39,985 nt of DNA from an uncultured Candidatus Poseidoniales archaeon. Lineage in GTDB: Archaea > Thermoplasmatota > Poseidoniia > Poseidoniales > Poseidoniaceae. The notes under the pieces were generated by a model, which was given only the letters and a program-made list of their open reading frames with translations, ran no database searches and was not told the DNA's origin. The DNA lies in assembly GCA_905182635.1 (NCBI GenBank), contig CAJJCM010000004.1, positions 1-39,985 of the forward strand. The letters run 5' to 3'. Both the position numbers and the translations under genes were made by a program. Below are positions 24,943 through 33,826 of the stretch, in pieces. Each line of letters begins with the position of its first letter. The first letter of the stretch is position 1.

Positions 24943-25446
24943 ATGGCAGACGGTGGTGCATCAACAATCATTATGCTGGTTACAGCATTATTGATATCGA
25001 GCGCTGCAAGTGCAGTTCTTGTTCAAGAATGGTCTTCTACAACTCGTGCAATTCAATATCAACAAAAGGGATTGGAACTTTCTGCAGAGATTGGTATTGA
25101 TTTTGCAGGTGACCCAATGATGGTGTCGATTACGACTGGACCGCCTAATGTGATTATATTTTACATTCAAAATACCGGTTCTCATCCAATGGACGCTACT
25201 TCTCTAGCAGTTTTGGTGGACGGAGTGAGCATCCCTAATCCTTCGATTACAACCGCCTTTGTCCCCATTGCTTCGGCACAATGGAACCCCAATGTTTTAC
25301 TTGAAGTGACGTTGACGGATAACGCCCTCAACGCATTGAACGACGATGACGAAATCTCAATCTATGCGACTGCGAGGTCCGTTGTCGTATCGGGTATCTC
25401 GATGAGTGTAAGTTTAAACGAGGAGGTGCAACTTCATGAATCCTAG
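24943..25446 (+). CDS. arlG: ArlG-like archaellum stator protein
   Basis: Partner of ArlF in the pseudo-periplasmic stator. The N-terminal helix (STIIMLVTALLISSAASAVLVQEW) resembles the archaellin/pilin-like helix of ArlG. A helical linker follows, then the beta-sandwich with NVIIFYIQNTGSHPMDATSLAVLVDG, the family signature with the conserved N-T-G turn. Length 167 residues is normal. AAGGTGAT precedes the ATG. The end overlaps arlH by 11 bases, and the arlH ribosome binding site (GAGGAGGTG) lies inside this gene, so translation is linked. Confidence 0.87.
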   Translation: MADGGASTIIMLVTALLISSAASAVLVQEWSSTTRAIQYQQKGLELSAEIGIDFAGDPMMVSITTGPPNVIIFYIQNTGSHPMDATSLAVLVDGVSIPNPSITTAFVPIASAQWNPNVLLEVTLTDNALNALNDDDEISIYATARSVVVSGISMSVSLNEEVQLHES

Positions 25447-26173
25447 TGAAAACGATCCATTCAAGGCTGCACATAAACCCGTTGAAGACGGGTTTCCCTA
25501 CGACCTAGAAACTGATTCACTTGCTGATTCGATGGGTCTTCGTCTTCCAAATCGTTCTCTCTATGTCCTCCAAGGTGCTGTCGGTGGTGGAAAATCTTTG
25601 ATTTCACAACGACTTGTATACGGTATGGTCGAAAACGGAGTCAAAGTCTTGGTTATTACAACCGAATTAACCACCCGTGGTTGGATTGAACAAATGGAAT
25701 CAATCGGATATGGAATTACTGACGCTATCCGTGAAGGAAAACTTATGGTTTTCAGTCGGTTTGGTTCCGTTGCTGAATCAAATCCCGATATCAGCCTTGA
25801 ACAACTCTTGGATTCTGAAGCAATCGAACTTGCTGATGTAGTGGTTATCGATTCAGCAAGTTCGCTGATGCCTTCCCATCTCGATGACTCCAGCCGATTC
25901 AAATTATTGCAACGCCTTCGTCAAATCGCTTCGAAAGGTCGTTCACTCATGCTTTGTGTGGACCCGGAAGAAATGGATGCGAAATTAATGCATAACCTAC
26001 GCAGTTCTGCTGAAGTTGTATTGGACCTTATGACCGCCATGATTGGAGGAGAAATCAAACGCAACATCGTGATTACTCGTTACTTACGTGCTGCTGGGCC
26101 AATTCAAACTTCCATTGGATGGCGTGTTGAACCAAGTATGGGCTTCATTGTGGACATTACGGCTGTGAGTTGA
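25436..26173 (+). CDS. arlH: ArlH, RecA/KaiC-like regulatory ATPase of the archaellum motor
   Basis: ArlH binds ATP and docks on ArlI to control assembly and rotation. This 245-residue protein has Walker A GAVGGGKS at 47-54, Walker B VVVIDSASSLMP and the RecA-fold strand LMLCVDPEEM. The length is standard. GAGGAGGTG lies 8 bases before the ATG. It sits in the universal order arlF-G-H-I-J, with arlI 14 bases downstream. The TTELTTRGW segment after strand 2 is as in other ArlH proteins, where a Thr/Ser there has been linked to autophosphorylation-type control; that role is not shown here. Confidence 0.95.
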   Translation: MNPSENDPFKAAHKPVEDGFPYDLETDSLADSMGLRLPNRSLYVLQGAVGGGKSLISQRLVYGMVENGVKVLVITTELTTRGWIEQMESIGYGITDAIREGKLMVFSRFGSVAESNPDISLEQLLDSEAIELADVVVIDSASSLMPSHLDDSSRFKLLQRLRQIASKGRSLMLCVDPEEMDAKLMHNLRSSAEVVLDLMTAMIGGEIKRNIVITRYLRAAGPIQTSIGWRVEPSMGFIVDITAVS

Positions 26174-26187
26174 AGGAGGTATTGTAG

Positions 26188-27906
26188 ATGGCTGAAGATG
26201 AAACTGGATTTGCGAAGGGCGACCTTACAAGCGTCATGAATGCGCACCCTCACGTTGCAAAATGGGTTGAGGATTTTGAAGCAAGGTATGGAACCCGTCC
26301 GGTCTATTACGGTCCTCTTGACCGAGATGCGAAAAAGCAGCGCCCACTCAACCTCATCTATCTCGCCAAAGAACCAATTTTCATCCATATTTACGAACCT
26401 CCTGCTGATGAAGAAGGTGGTGGACAGGTTCTTTGGTTCGGATTGGAACCGCAGTTAACGGAGGAAGAAGAAAACATCCGCCGTGAATTGGTTGAAATCC
26501 TTCTCCAAGAAGCACCCAGTGCTCCAACCTTCACAACGGACGATGAATTCGAGTCAATTCTCAGTCAAATGATTGAGAGGTATACAGTGCTTGAAGAAGA
26601 CCTCACCACTTCAGTACGCCGTCAAGGAAGAATATGGGAGATGATGGGATTGGATGACAAGCGAATGATCGTAACTCCCAAACAACGTGAACTTTTGCAA
26701 TATACCATTATTCGTGACTTGATTCGAAATGGACCACTGGAACCTCTCCTCTCTGATGAGATGTTGGAAGATATACATTCGATTGGTCTGAAGAATGTCC
26801 ATATGGACCACAAGGTGTTTGGAATGGTAACATCAAACATTCGATTCCGAGACCGAGAAGTTCTTGCTCGATTCTTGCGTGCGATGTCTGAACGAATTGG
26901 TCGCCCGGTCTCCGATAATAGACCAATTATCGATGGTGCTTTGCTTGACGGTTCCCGTATCAATATTATTTTCTCTGACGATGTTTCAATGCTTGGCCCA
27001 TCGTTTACCATCCGTAAATTCGCTGAAGAAACGATTTCCATTACCCAATTGGTTGCTTGGGGTACAATTTCAGCTCAAGTTGCCGCTTACATTTGGATTT
27101 GCCTTGAATACGGAATGTCGGTTCTTGTATCGGGAGAAACAGCGTCTGGAAAGACAACGACACTCAATGCGATTTTACCGTTCATCGACCACAATGTCAA
27201 AATCTATTCTGCTGAAGACACTCCTGAAGTCAAAGTACGACACAAGATTTGGCAACGACTGGTCACTCGTCAGTCGAAGAATGAAGATTCAAGCGTCGAA
27301 ATGTTCGACCTTCTCAAAGCGGCTCTACGTAGCCGTCCACGTTACATTATCATTGGTGAAATTCGGGGTGTTGAAGGGGCGACAGCCTTCCAAGCAATGC
27401 AGACCGGTCACCCTGTTATCGCGACATTCCACGCATCCTCGATCGTTAAGATGATTCAACGATTCACAGGCGACCCAATCAATGTTCCAATTCGTTTCTT
27501 CGATAACTTGAATTTCGCTATCTTCCAAGAAGTAGTCGAAGCGCCTGGCGGTGGAATCGCTCGTCGTGTCACAGGTATCGATGAAGTCATCGGTTACAAT
27601 AAACACAGCGATGGTGTCCTCACTCGTGGAATGTTCGAATGGGACCCTGTAAAGGATAAGCACTATTTCCGGGGAATGTTCCAAAGCCATTTGTTGGAAA
27701 ACAAAATTGCTGCAATGGCAGGATTTTCTAATAAGCGTGATATTTACGATGAAATGCTCAAGCGTGCAGACGCTCTTCAACGCATGGTTGACAGAGACCT
27801 GACGCATTATGATGATGTCTTTGATTTACTTGGAATTTACTACAACAGTGGTTGGGAATATTTCGACAAGGCAGTTGATACTTGGAAAGGCATAAACCAT
27901 GACTGA
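26188..27906 (+). CDS. arlI: ArlI, archaellum motor ATPase
   Basis: Secretion-superfamily hexameric ATPase that powers both assembly and rotation. The Walker A GETASGKT is at 316-323; the Asp box and Walker B region is RYIIIGEIRGVEGATAFQAM, and the His box is GHPVIATFHASS. The N-terminal domain (about 1-230) carries the usual ArlI segments, among them YTIIRDLIRNGPLEPLLSDE and IHSIGLKNVHM. Length 572 residues is typical. GGAGGT lies 8 bases before the ATG. Neighbours are arlH upstream and arlJ 10 bases downstream. No key residue is missing. Confidence 0.97.
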   Translation: MAEDETGFAKGDLTSVMNAHPHVAKWVEDFEARYGTRPVYYGPLDRDAKKQRPLNLIYLAKEPIFIHIYEPPADEEGGGQVLWFGLEPQLTEEEENIRRELVEILLQEAPSAPTFTTDDEFESILSQMIERYTVLEEDLTTSVRRQGRIWEMMGLDDKRMIVTPKQRELLQYTIIRDLIRNGPLEPLLSDEMLEDIHSIGLKNVHMDHKVFGMVTSNIRFRDREVLARFLRAMSERIGRPVSDNRPIIDGALLDGSRINIIFSDDVSMLGPSFTIRKFAEETISITQLVAWGTISAQVAAYIWICLEYGMSVLVSGETASGKTTTLNAILPFIDHNVKIYSAEDTPEVKVRHKIWQRLVTRQSKNEDSSVEMFDLLKAALRSRPRYIIIGEIRGVEGATAFQAMQTGHPVIATFHASSIVKMIQRFTGDPINVPIRFFDNLNFAIFQEVVEAPGGGIARRVTGIDEVIGYNKHSDGVLTRGMFEWDPVKDKHYFRGMFQSHLLENKIAAMAGFSNKRDIYDEMLKRADALQRMVDRDLTHYDDVFDLLGIYYNSGWEYFDKAVDTWKGINHD

Positions 27907-27916
27907 GGGATGATGT

Positions 27917-29728
27917 ATGCAGCGACTGTCTTACTGGCAAATCGCGCTACGTCGTGTAGAAATTCCGATTATCCAATTCCTTGTGTTTATGGTTGGAGGT
28001 GCAGCTCTTGCAGGTTTAATCTTTGCATTTATCTTCATCGCAGTGACTGGAGGCATGGGTGATCAAGGCCTCTTCTCTGGAACTTCAGGCGTTTTATTCA
28101 TCATACTTTTACCAATCCTCACGGGTGGTGCTGCGATGGCATTTCCGCTCCTGGAAGTTCGCCGTTCTGCGAATCTCATCGAAAAAGAGATGCACATGTT
28201 CATCACGCGAATGGGTATCCTTTCCCTCGGAGAAGTTGCGGCTCAATCGATATTCGATATTCTTAAACAAATGAGTGATTACGGGGAATTGGCAAATGAA
28301 GTACAGAGTATTGAAACTTTAGTGGATAAATGGCATACCTCTTTACCCGAAGCATCTCGAATAGTGGCTCAGCAAAGCCCGAGTCCTCTGTGGGCTGATT
28401 TCCTCGACCGAATGGCGTTTTCAATCGAAGCAGGACAAGCAATCGATGAGTTCATGCGTTCGGAACAAGAAACGATTGCAGAACAATATTCTACATTATA
28501 CGATACACGTCTTGAATCGGTAGATGCGATGAAAGAAATATATGTCTCATTGGTTACTGCAGGATTGTTTGGTTTGGTGATTGCAGGTATTCATTTGGTG
28601 CTGTTTGAAGTTGGTTCTGCCAGTGACACACCAATCATGGTAGCAAGTCGAATGCGTTTCTTATTGTTAGCAGGACTCCTGTTTACGGCTATCCAAATTG
28701 GAGGGGTATTGGCATTCCGTGCTACGATTCCTGAAGACCCAACGTTTGCCCGAGATGACCTTGATACGCCATTCCGAATCAACTTCGTCCGTTCTTTGGT
28801 TGGTGCCAGCATTCTCACGGCGATTCTTTTGGTCGTGACACTTTTTACCATTCTCTCTGCTTGGGAAGCAGTTACATCTCAATGGGACCGTTACGGTCTA
28901 CTTTTCATTGCAGCCCCATTGTCGCCAATGCTTGTCCCAGCCATTATGGTCTCTCGCGAAGAGCGTAAAATTTTCCGGCGTGACGAAACATATCCTGATT
29001 TCATTCGAGCCCTGGGTGGCACAGCACAGGCCCGTTCAGCTGAACCGTCAGCGACAATCAAGGCGCTTCGTGGAATTGATTTTGGAATGCTTGACAATTC
29101 CATCGACCGTTTGGAACGCCGTCTTTCTACACGAATTGACTCTGACCGCGCATGGGACTACTTCAACGCAGATACGAATTCTGCCGTCATCTCACGTTAT
29201 ACCCGGATTTACATTGAAGGTTCTCATTCATCAGGCCAGCCGGCTCGTACTGCTGAACTTGTTTCACGTTCGGTGGGTAACCTCCTGTCATTACGCCATC
29301 GCAGGTCACTCTCAGCAACCACCATGCGAGGTGTTGCGCTCGGTTTGCTTATCGCATGTGTCACCAGTTTGAACGTCACCATCTCAATTGTTATGAAACT
29401 TGGAGAATCAATTGCAGGTGTAGCCACATCGTTCGTGCTAACTGACGGAACCGAGGTCAGTGTTCTCTCCGAATTTGGTGCAGGACTCGCTCTTCCGATC
29501 ATGGATGATGCATCTGGTGTCGAAGAAAATATCAGATTGTTCAAAATCATTGTATCTATATTGATTCTCTTCCAAGTGTGGGCAGTTTCAGTCATATCAA
29601 ACCGATTGAGAGGCGGGGGAAAGACGACTGCTCTTGGGCAATCAATACAATTGCTATGGGTTGCTGGAATTGCTTCATACGTCACCTCGCTGGTTTTAGC
29701 AATGGCATCGTCAATGTTCAATGTGTGA
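27917..29728 (+). CDS. arlJ: ArlJ, archaellum membrane platform protein
   Basis: Polytopic membrane protein on which ArlI and ArlH assemble. This 603-residue sequence has about nine hydrophobic helices, grouped as two near the N-terminus (IIQFLVFMVGGAALAGLIFAF; GVLFIILLPILTGGAAMAF), four in the middle, and three at the C-terminus. Between them lie two positively charged cytoplasmic helical domains with the T2SSF/TadC pattern (ADFLDRMAFSIEAGQAIDEFM; YPDFIRALGGTAQARSAEPS). GAGGGAT precedes the ATG. It is the last canonical archaellum gene. A small 3-TM gene follows after 39 bases. Confidence 0.95.
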   Translation: MQRLSYWQIALRRVEIPIIQFLVFMVGGAALAGLIFAFIFIAVTGGMGDQGLFSGTSGVLFIILLPILTGGAAMAFPLLEVRRSANLIEKEMHMFITRMGILSLGEVAAQSIFDILKQMSDYGELANEVQSIETLVDKWHTSLPEASRIVAQQSPSPLWADFLDRMAFSIEAGQAIDEFMRSEQETIAEQYSTLYDTRLESVDAMKEIYVSLVTAGLFGLVIAGIHLVLFEVGSASDTPIMVASRMRFLLLAGLLFTAIQIGGVLAFRATIPEDPTFARDDLDTPFRINFVRSLVGASILTAILLVVTLFTILSAWEAVTSQWDRYGLLFIAAPLSPMLVPAIMVSREERKIFRRDETYPDFIRALGGTAQARSAEPSATIKALRGIDFGMLDNSIDRLERRLSTRIDSDRAWDYFNADTNSAVISRYTRIYIEGSHSSGQPARTAELVSRSVGNLLSLRHRRSLSATTMRGVALGLLIACVTSLNVTISIVMKLGESIAGVATSFVLTDGTEVSVLSEFGAGLALPIMDDASGVEENIRLFKIIVSILILFQVWAVSVISNRLRGGGKTTALGQSIQLLWVAGIASYVTSLVLAMASSMFNV

Positions 29729-29767
29729 AGAAGCAACAACAATAACCCTGTCCTTGAATCGCAGGCT

Positions 29768-30235
29768 ATGCAAAGCCCTCACCCCCCAACCCCACTTCCA
29801 GCCCCACCAGCAGTTCAAATCGTTGTACCCCCTTCAGCATCTCCGTATCAACCTGCGGCAGGATTTCAGCAATCTGCAATGAGTTATTCTTTTCATCGAT
29901 GGCTCATGCTGGGTGTTGTTCTTCTTCTTGCTTCAGTGGTTTTTGTTGAAGTTATGGCTATGGATGGCATTCCCTCAGCAGTTGATTACGACCCGGAAAA
30001 AGAAGGTGCGATTGAAGAAATGGCAAAGGACACTGAGGCACATGCCGATATGACACGAGTAATCTCCTCTGTTAGCAGCATTATGCAAGCCTTTGGTTTG
30101 GGAATGATTGGTTATGCATTACTTCGTGAATCACATGATGAAAAATATGAGCATACAGCCTTACGAGTCACGGCGGTCATCGTTGGAGTATTGGTACTCG
30201 CAAACATCGCTGCACGCGACCTCTCACTTTTCTGA
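29768..30235 (+). CDS. Small 3-TM membrane protein after arlJ, function unknown
   Basis: Not recognised. Of 155 residues, the first 35 are rich in Pro and Ala (PHPPTPLPAPPAVQ), followed by three hydrophobic helices at about 45-62, 100-117 and 134-148 separated by an acidic loop (DYDPEKEGAIEEMAKDTEAHAD). With three helices and this charge pattern the acidic loop would lie outside if the Pro-rich N-terminus is inside. It lies 39 bases after arlJ on the same strand, so it may be the last gene of the operon; a link to motility is only positional. Its stop is 2 bases from the stop of the convergent endonuclease III gene. Confidence 0.6.
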   Translation: MQSPHPPTPLPAPPAVQIVVPPSASPYQPAAGFQQSAMSYSFHRWLMLGVVLLLASVVFVEVMAMDGIPSAVDYDPEKEGAIEEMAKDTEAHADMTRVISSVSSIMQAFGLGMIGYALLRESHDEKYEHTALRVTAVIVGVLVLANIAARDLSLF

Positions 30236-30237
30236 GG

Positions 30238-30897
30238 CTAGCGTTTCTTTTCTTGAGCAATACGCTTTTTTGTTGTGGCCCATGAACAAATTGGGCATTG
30301 TGTGAGGTCATGGCCTCGAGCAGGACAGTATTCTCTGCCGAAAAAAATGATTTGCAAGTGCAATTTGTTCCATAGTTTTTTTGGAAAAATAGCCTTGAGG
30401 TCACGTTCAGTCCGTTCTACATTGGTATCATTCGATAAGCCCCAGCGAGCAGCAAGGCGATGGATATGCGTATCAACCGGGAATGCTGGAACTCCAAATG
30501 ACTGAGCCATTACGACGCTTGCAGTTTTGTGACCAACACCTGGTAAGTTCTCAAGATGCTGGAAACTTTGAGGTACGACACCATCATGCCTTTCGACCAA
30601 TAATTCGGAGAGTCTGTGGATATTTTTTGCTTTTGTTGGCGCTAACCCGACTTGACGAATATCATTGAGAATAGTTTCCACACTAAGTTTCACCATCGCT
30701 TCAGGTGTTCCCGCCTTGTCAAACAAGGCTGGCGTGACTTGATTGACTTTGACATCGGTCGTTTGAGCGCTCATTAAGACTGCAACCAGTAATTGGAAGT
30801 CGTTTTGATGATCGAGAGGAACTGGCGTCACAGGGTAAAACTCTTCCAGCATGACGGCAATTCGCTGTGCTTTTTCACTTCGCTTCATTTCATTCAC
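30238..30897 (-). CDS. nth: Endonuclease III (DNA glycosylase/AP lyase) with reduced Fe-S motif
   Basis: Removes oxidised pyrimidines from DNA and cleaves the abasic site. The helix-hairpin-helix is LENLPGVGHKTASVV with catalytic Lys124, and the catalytic Asp142 is in VDTHIHRLA. Length 219 residues is normal. The C-terminal cluster region shows only Cys191, Cys201 and Cys204, with nine residues between the first two and no fourth Cys, against the usual C-x6-C-x2-C-x5-C. The 4Fe-4S cluster may be absent or use another ligand. An in-frame ATG at 30888 has GGTGA at better spacing than the one at 30897, so the true start may be three codons in. It is the last gene in the operon with polX. Confidence 0.93.
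   Translation of the reverse strand: MNEMKRSEKAQRIAVMLEEFYPVTPVPLDHQNDFQLLVAVLMSAQTTDVKVNQVTPALFDKAGTPEAMVKLSVETILNDIRQVGLAPTKAKNIHRLSELLVERHDGVVPQSFQHLENLPGVGHKTASVVMAQSFGVPAFPVDTHIHRLAARWGLSNDTNVERTERDLKAIFPKKLWNKLHLQIIFFGREYCPARGHDLTQCPICSWATTKKRIAQEKKR
30266..30271 (+). terminator. Candidate T-tract terminator of the archaellum operon
   Basis: T6 preceded by a T-rich stretch (TTTCTTTTC at 30244-30252) on the plus strand, 30 bases past the last stop. Archaeal termination mostly needs only T-tracts. The tract lies inside the 3' end of the opposing endonuclease III gene, where it encodes the Lys-rich tail. Confidence 0.3.
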
Positions 30898-31201
30898 CTT
30901 GTGGCGTTAACAATTGGGGAGGTACTCTGTAGACATAATCCAAACTATCGCCGAGGAGTTGAATTTCAAAGTCACGTTGTTTGAAGACGACCTGCTCAAC
31001 TTTTGCATCAATCCCATGGAGCGGCATCGTTGCAGCAAAATGACCGTTTTGATAGATGGAGAGGCTTGTTTCGACTTGGTCAGGCTGGGAGGTGAATCGT
31101 AGAACATCCTCATTGCGTTCAACACGCCCGTTGATGGAAGTGAAAAATGCTTCAAAAAGTGTACCAAGTTCGTGCCACTGTTCGACATGGACACTGGACA
31201 T
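30890..31201 (-). CDS. Conserved-looking small protein, function unknown
   Basis: Not recognised. This 103-residue soluble protein has a helical start (EQWHELGTLFEAFFTSI) and then alternating strands (VLRFTSQPDQVETSLSIYQNG, ATMPLHGIDAKVEQVVF, FEIQLLGDSLDYVYRVP), so it is probably an alpha+beta fold. No catalytic motif stands out. GAGGTGAC lies 4 bases before the ATG. It lies between a small membrane protein (9 bases upstream) and nth, whose start it overlaps, so it is translated together with the repair enzyme. Confidence 0.62.
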   Translation of the reverse strand: MSSVHVEQWHELGTLFEAFFTSINGRVERNEDVLRFTSQPDQVETSLSIYQNGHFAATMPLHGIDAKVEQVVFKQRDFEIQLLGDSLDYVYRVPPQLLTPQGE

Positions 31202-31210
31202 CGAGTCACC

Positions 31211-31420
31211 TCACGATTCAATTTTGACTGCGTAGGCTTCACCAGTTTTCCATCCGAAAAGTAATCCCAGAGAGACTGAAAGGAGTGGGATTCCGTTACA
31301 AATGAGTGATTCCATAGGTTCACTGACCGGCTGGCCAGCAAGGTACCAAATGAGCATCGCCAAAAGAAGGCCGGGAATCAGCATGACAGCACCCATGATG
31401 AGGGTTCTCAAGAGACGCAT
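31211..31420 (-). CDS. Two-helix small membrane protein, function unknown
   Basis: A protein of 69 residues with two hydrophobic helices (LIMGAVMLIPGLLLAMLIWYL and GIPLLSVSLGLLFGW) joined by a short acidic loop. Basic residues at the N-terminus (MRLLR) put both ends inside. It follows polX by 47 bases and precedes the next gene by 9, so it is part of the same minus-strand operon. No family recognised. GGCGGTGGT before the ATG may act as ribosome binding site. Confidence 0.6.
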   Translation of the reverse strand: MRLLRTLIMGAVMLIPGLLLAMLIWYLAGQPVSEPMESLICNGIPLLSVSLGLLFGWKTGEAYAVKIES

Positions 31421-31467
31421 ACCACCGCCAGCAAGCGGTGTGACATGAAGGTGTGGTTTGAATCACT

Positions 31468-33405
31468 TCAAGCAAGTCGTCGAGACAGTTCTTCTCCAGA
31501 GAGTGAATTCAAAACATTTTCCGATTCAATCCAGCCTTTACGAGCAGCCATTACTCCGTAACTGATATCTGCTAAACCACGAATTGAATGGGCGTCTGGA
31601 TTGATGATAAGAGGGACGCCTAATCCCTTCGCATGTTTGCATAAGCGCCAATCTAAGTCCAATCGATAGGGGCTTGCATTCAATTCCACAGCTTTCAAAT
31701 GCCCATCATCGTTCTGTTCAGCCATGTATTCAAGAACAGCAAACATATCCACTTCGTATCCATCCCTTCCTTGCAATATTCTTCCAGTCGGATGGCCGAG
31801 AATTGTGGTCGAAGGATGGTCAAGACAGCGCATCAATTCTTCTGTATTTTGAATCTCATCGCGTGCTTTCCACTTCGAAATCGCATGGACAGAGGCGACG
31901 GTGTAATCCAGTTGTGCAAGCACATCATCGGGATGGTCCAATCGGCCTCCCTCAAGAATATCCGATTCAACACCATGGAATAAACGGAAGTCTACACCCT
32001 CATCCGCCCATGCACTGTTGTATTCTCGAATTGTATCACCTTGTTGTAACAAATCTTCAGCACTTGCCCCATTTGCAATTTTCAGAGTGGGTGAATGGTC
32101 AGCAACCCCCAGCCAATTCCAGCCCATTTTACGGGCAGTATCAGCCATTTGCTCAAGAGTAGCCTCGCCATCCGAAAGCGTGGTATGATTATGCAGTGCT
32201 CCGCGAATATCTTTCCCTGTAAGCAAGGACGGTAAGCCTGAAGATTCTGCTGCCAATATTTCGCCGGTATCTTCCCGAAGTTCTGGCGTCACCCATTCAA
32301 GGTCGAGATGGCGATAGATCTCTTCTTCATTGGTAGCAGGGAGTGAGAACTGTGCTGCTGCCATTCCTTTCAAATCTCCAGCCTTCGCATCTGGAATCAG
32401 TCCGAACTCATTGAGTTTCAAGCCACGGTCAATGGCCCGTTGACGCAATGCAATATTGTGTTCTTTACTGCCGGTGAAATAGGCCAAAGTGAACGGGAAT
32501 ACTTCGGGAGGTACCAATCGAACTTGGGCGTCAATCGTCCCGCCGCTTTCCAATTGCTCGTAATCATCTCCGCCAATTGCCTCCAATACATTCGGGTCAA
32601 TGTGCCCGACTGTGAATCCACCTTCGAAGATGCTTGTGTCAAGAATAATACTGATTTTCGAATCTCCTGCACCTTTGATATCTGCGATACCTGGTAATCC
32701 GAGAATTGCTTCCGACACCATTTCACGGTTTTCATCCTTGACAGCGACAACCAAATCCAAATCTCCAATGGTTTCTTTGCGCCGTCGAGCACTCCCTGCT
32801 AACTGTGCTTTTATGACGCCATCGATTGTTGCGATTTTGGTTTGAAACGCCTCGCCATACATTAAACCGACATCGAGTCTACGACGTGCTCTGAAGCGTG
32901 CAAGCAATTCGATGCCATCCAGCATCCGTTGTTGTGATTTTTCACCAAAACCCTTCATGGGTGCAATTAATCCATCAAGCGCCACCTGTTTCAAGGCCGC
33001 AACAGAATCGACACCTAATTCTTCTTTCATCAATTTGATTCGCTTCGGCCCAAGCCCAGGGATGCCGAGCATTTCGATCAAACCCTTCGGCGTTTGTTCA
33101 TGCAAATCGACCCAATCGCTTGGCCAACGTCCTTCAGCAATGGCTTGAGTAAGAGCAGAACCAAGGCCTTTTCCAATTCCTTTTATCTCTAAGAGGCGAC
33201 CAGTTGCGACGAGTTCTCCCAAATCTTCGGTGAGCCCGCCAAGCATACGGCTCACGTTTTGATAGGAACGAACCCGAAACACATTCGCTCCATTGAGTTC
33301 AAGCAAAACAGCGACTTGGTGAAGAACAGAAGCGATTTGGTTACGGGAAAAATAAGGCGGGCCACTCGGTCGAGCCTTCGGGAGTGTGAAACCGCCACCT
33401 GCCAT
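31468..33405 (-). CDS. polX: Family X DNA polymerase with PHP domain; third polymerase Asp replaced
   Basis: PolX-PHP enzymes fill short gaps in DNA and have 3'-5' exonuclease and AP-endonuclease activity; they serve base excision repair. Helix-hairpin-helix segments appear at 74-85, 115-126 and 150-161. The palm has GSARRRKETIGDLD with Asp215 and Asp217. In the strand that normally reads Asp-Leu-Arg-(Val/Ile)-Val, this protein has Gln294-Val-Arg-Leu-Val, so the third metal-binding Asp seems lost; about 30 extra residues (257-290) precede it. The FTGSKEHN motif is intact. The PHP domain has all its metal residues: His405, His407, Asp436/His437, Glu480, His507, His538, Asp604 and His606. Length 645 residues is above the usual 570. 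It heads an operon ending in nth. Confidence 0.93.
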   Translation of the reverse strand: MAGGGFTLPKARPSGPPYFSRNQIASVLHQVAVLLELNGANVFRVRSYQNVSRMLGGLTEDLGELVATGRLLEIKGIGKGLGSALTQAIAEGRWPSDWVDLHEQTPKGLIEMLGIPGLGPKRIKLMKEELGVDSVAALKQVALDGLIAPMKGFGEKSQQRMLDGIELLARFRARRRLDVGLMYGEAFQTKIATIDGVIKAQLAGSARRRKETIGDLDLVVAVKDENREMVSEAILGLPGIADIKGAGDSKISIILDTSIFEGGFTVGHIDPNVLEAIGGDDYEQLESGGTIDAQVRLVPPEVFPFTLAYFTGSKEHNIALRQRAIDRGLKLNEFGLIPDAKAGDLKGMAAAQFSLPATNEEEIYRHLDLEWVTPELREDTGEILAAESSGLPSLLTGKDIRGALHNHTTLSDGEATLEQMADTARKMGWNWLGVADHSPTLKIANGASAEDLLQQGDTIREYNSAWADEGVDFRLFHGVESDILEGGRLDHPDDVLAQLDYTVASVHAISKWKARDEIQNTEELMRCLDHPSTTILGHPTGRILQGRDGYEVDMFAVLEYMAEQNDDGHLKAVELNASPYRLDLDWRLCKHAKGLGVPLIINPDAHSIRGLADISYGVMAARKGWIESENVLNSLSGEELSRRLA

Positions 33406-33496
33406 GGAGGACGATACACTCGACCCTTCTCAAACATTGCTCTCTCCATTCCCAATGGAACTTCATGTTGAAGAACCATAAGTCATAGGCTCCTTC

Positions 33497-33826
33497 ATGG
33501 TCAGTACTGATTTCATCGAACATCTGGCTGAATTGCTCTGTGGTGTTTCCGTACTTCTCTTCACCTTTATCGCGACCTTTTCACGCTCTGAAAAAGCAGA
33601 AAATATCGTTCAAAATATAATTGCTCTGTTGTTGGTAACAGCAGCAGCAGTACTCTGGTGGCTCTCGCTTTCCGGTGGAGAATTATGGGGTTCAAATTAC
33701 CTTCCAAAACCACTCTCACTGGTCTGTATAGTGATCGCAATTGCTGCCCGAATGAATATCAAAGGTGAAAACGTCTCTTTCGGAGCCAATCCACACACCA
33801 TCGGAAAATCCGGCGAAGAAGAATAA
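33497..33826 (+). CDS. Small membrane protein, function unknown
   Basis: A protein of 109 residues with three hydrophobic helices (about 10-27, 41-59 and 70-86) and a polar C-terminal tail (MNIKGENVSFGANPH). No family or motif recognised. It lies alone on the plus strand between the divergent polX gene (91-base spacer) and the convergent NifU-like gene, whose stop codon directly abuts its own. Confidence 0.55.
   Translation: MVSTDFIEHLAELLCGVSVLLFTFIATFSRSEKAENIVQNIIALLLVTAAAVLWWLSLSGGELWGSNYLPKPLSLVCIVIAIAARMNIKGENVSFGANPHTIGKSGEEE

Noticed and set aside
26864-27454. Plus-strand frame of 196 codons inside arlI
   Set aside because: Out-of-frame reading of a canonical gene with all catalytic motifs in the main frame.
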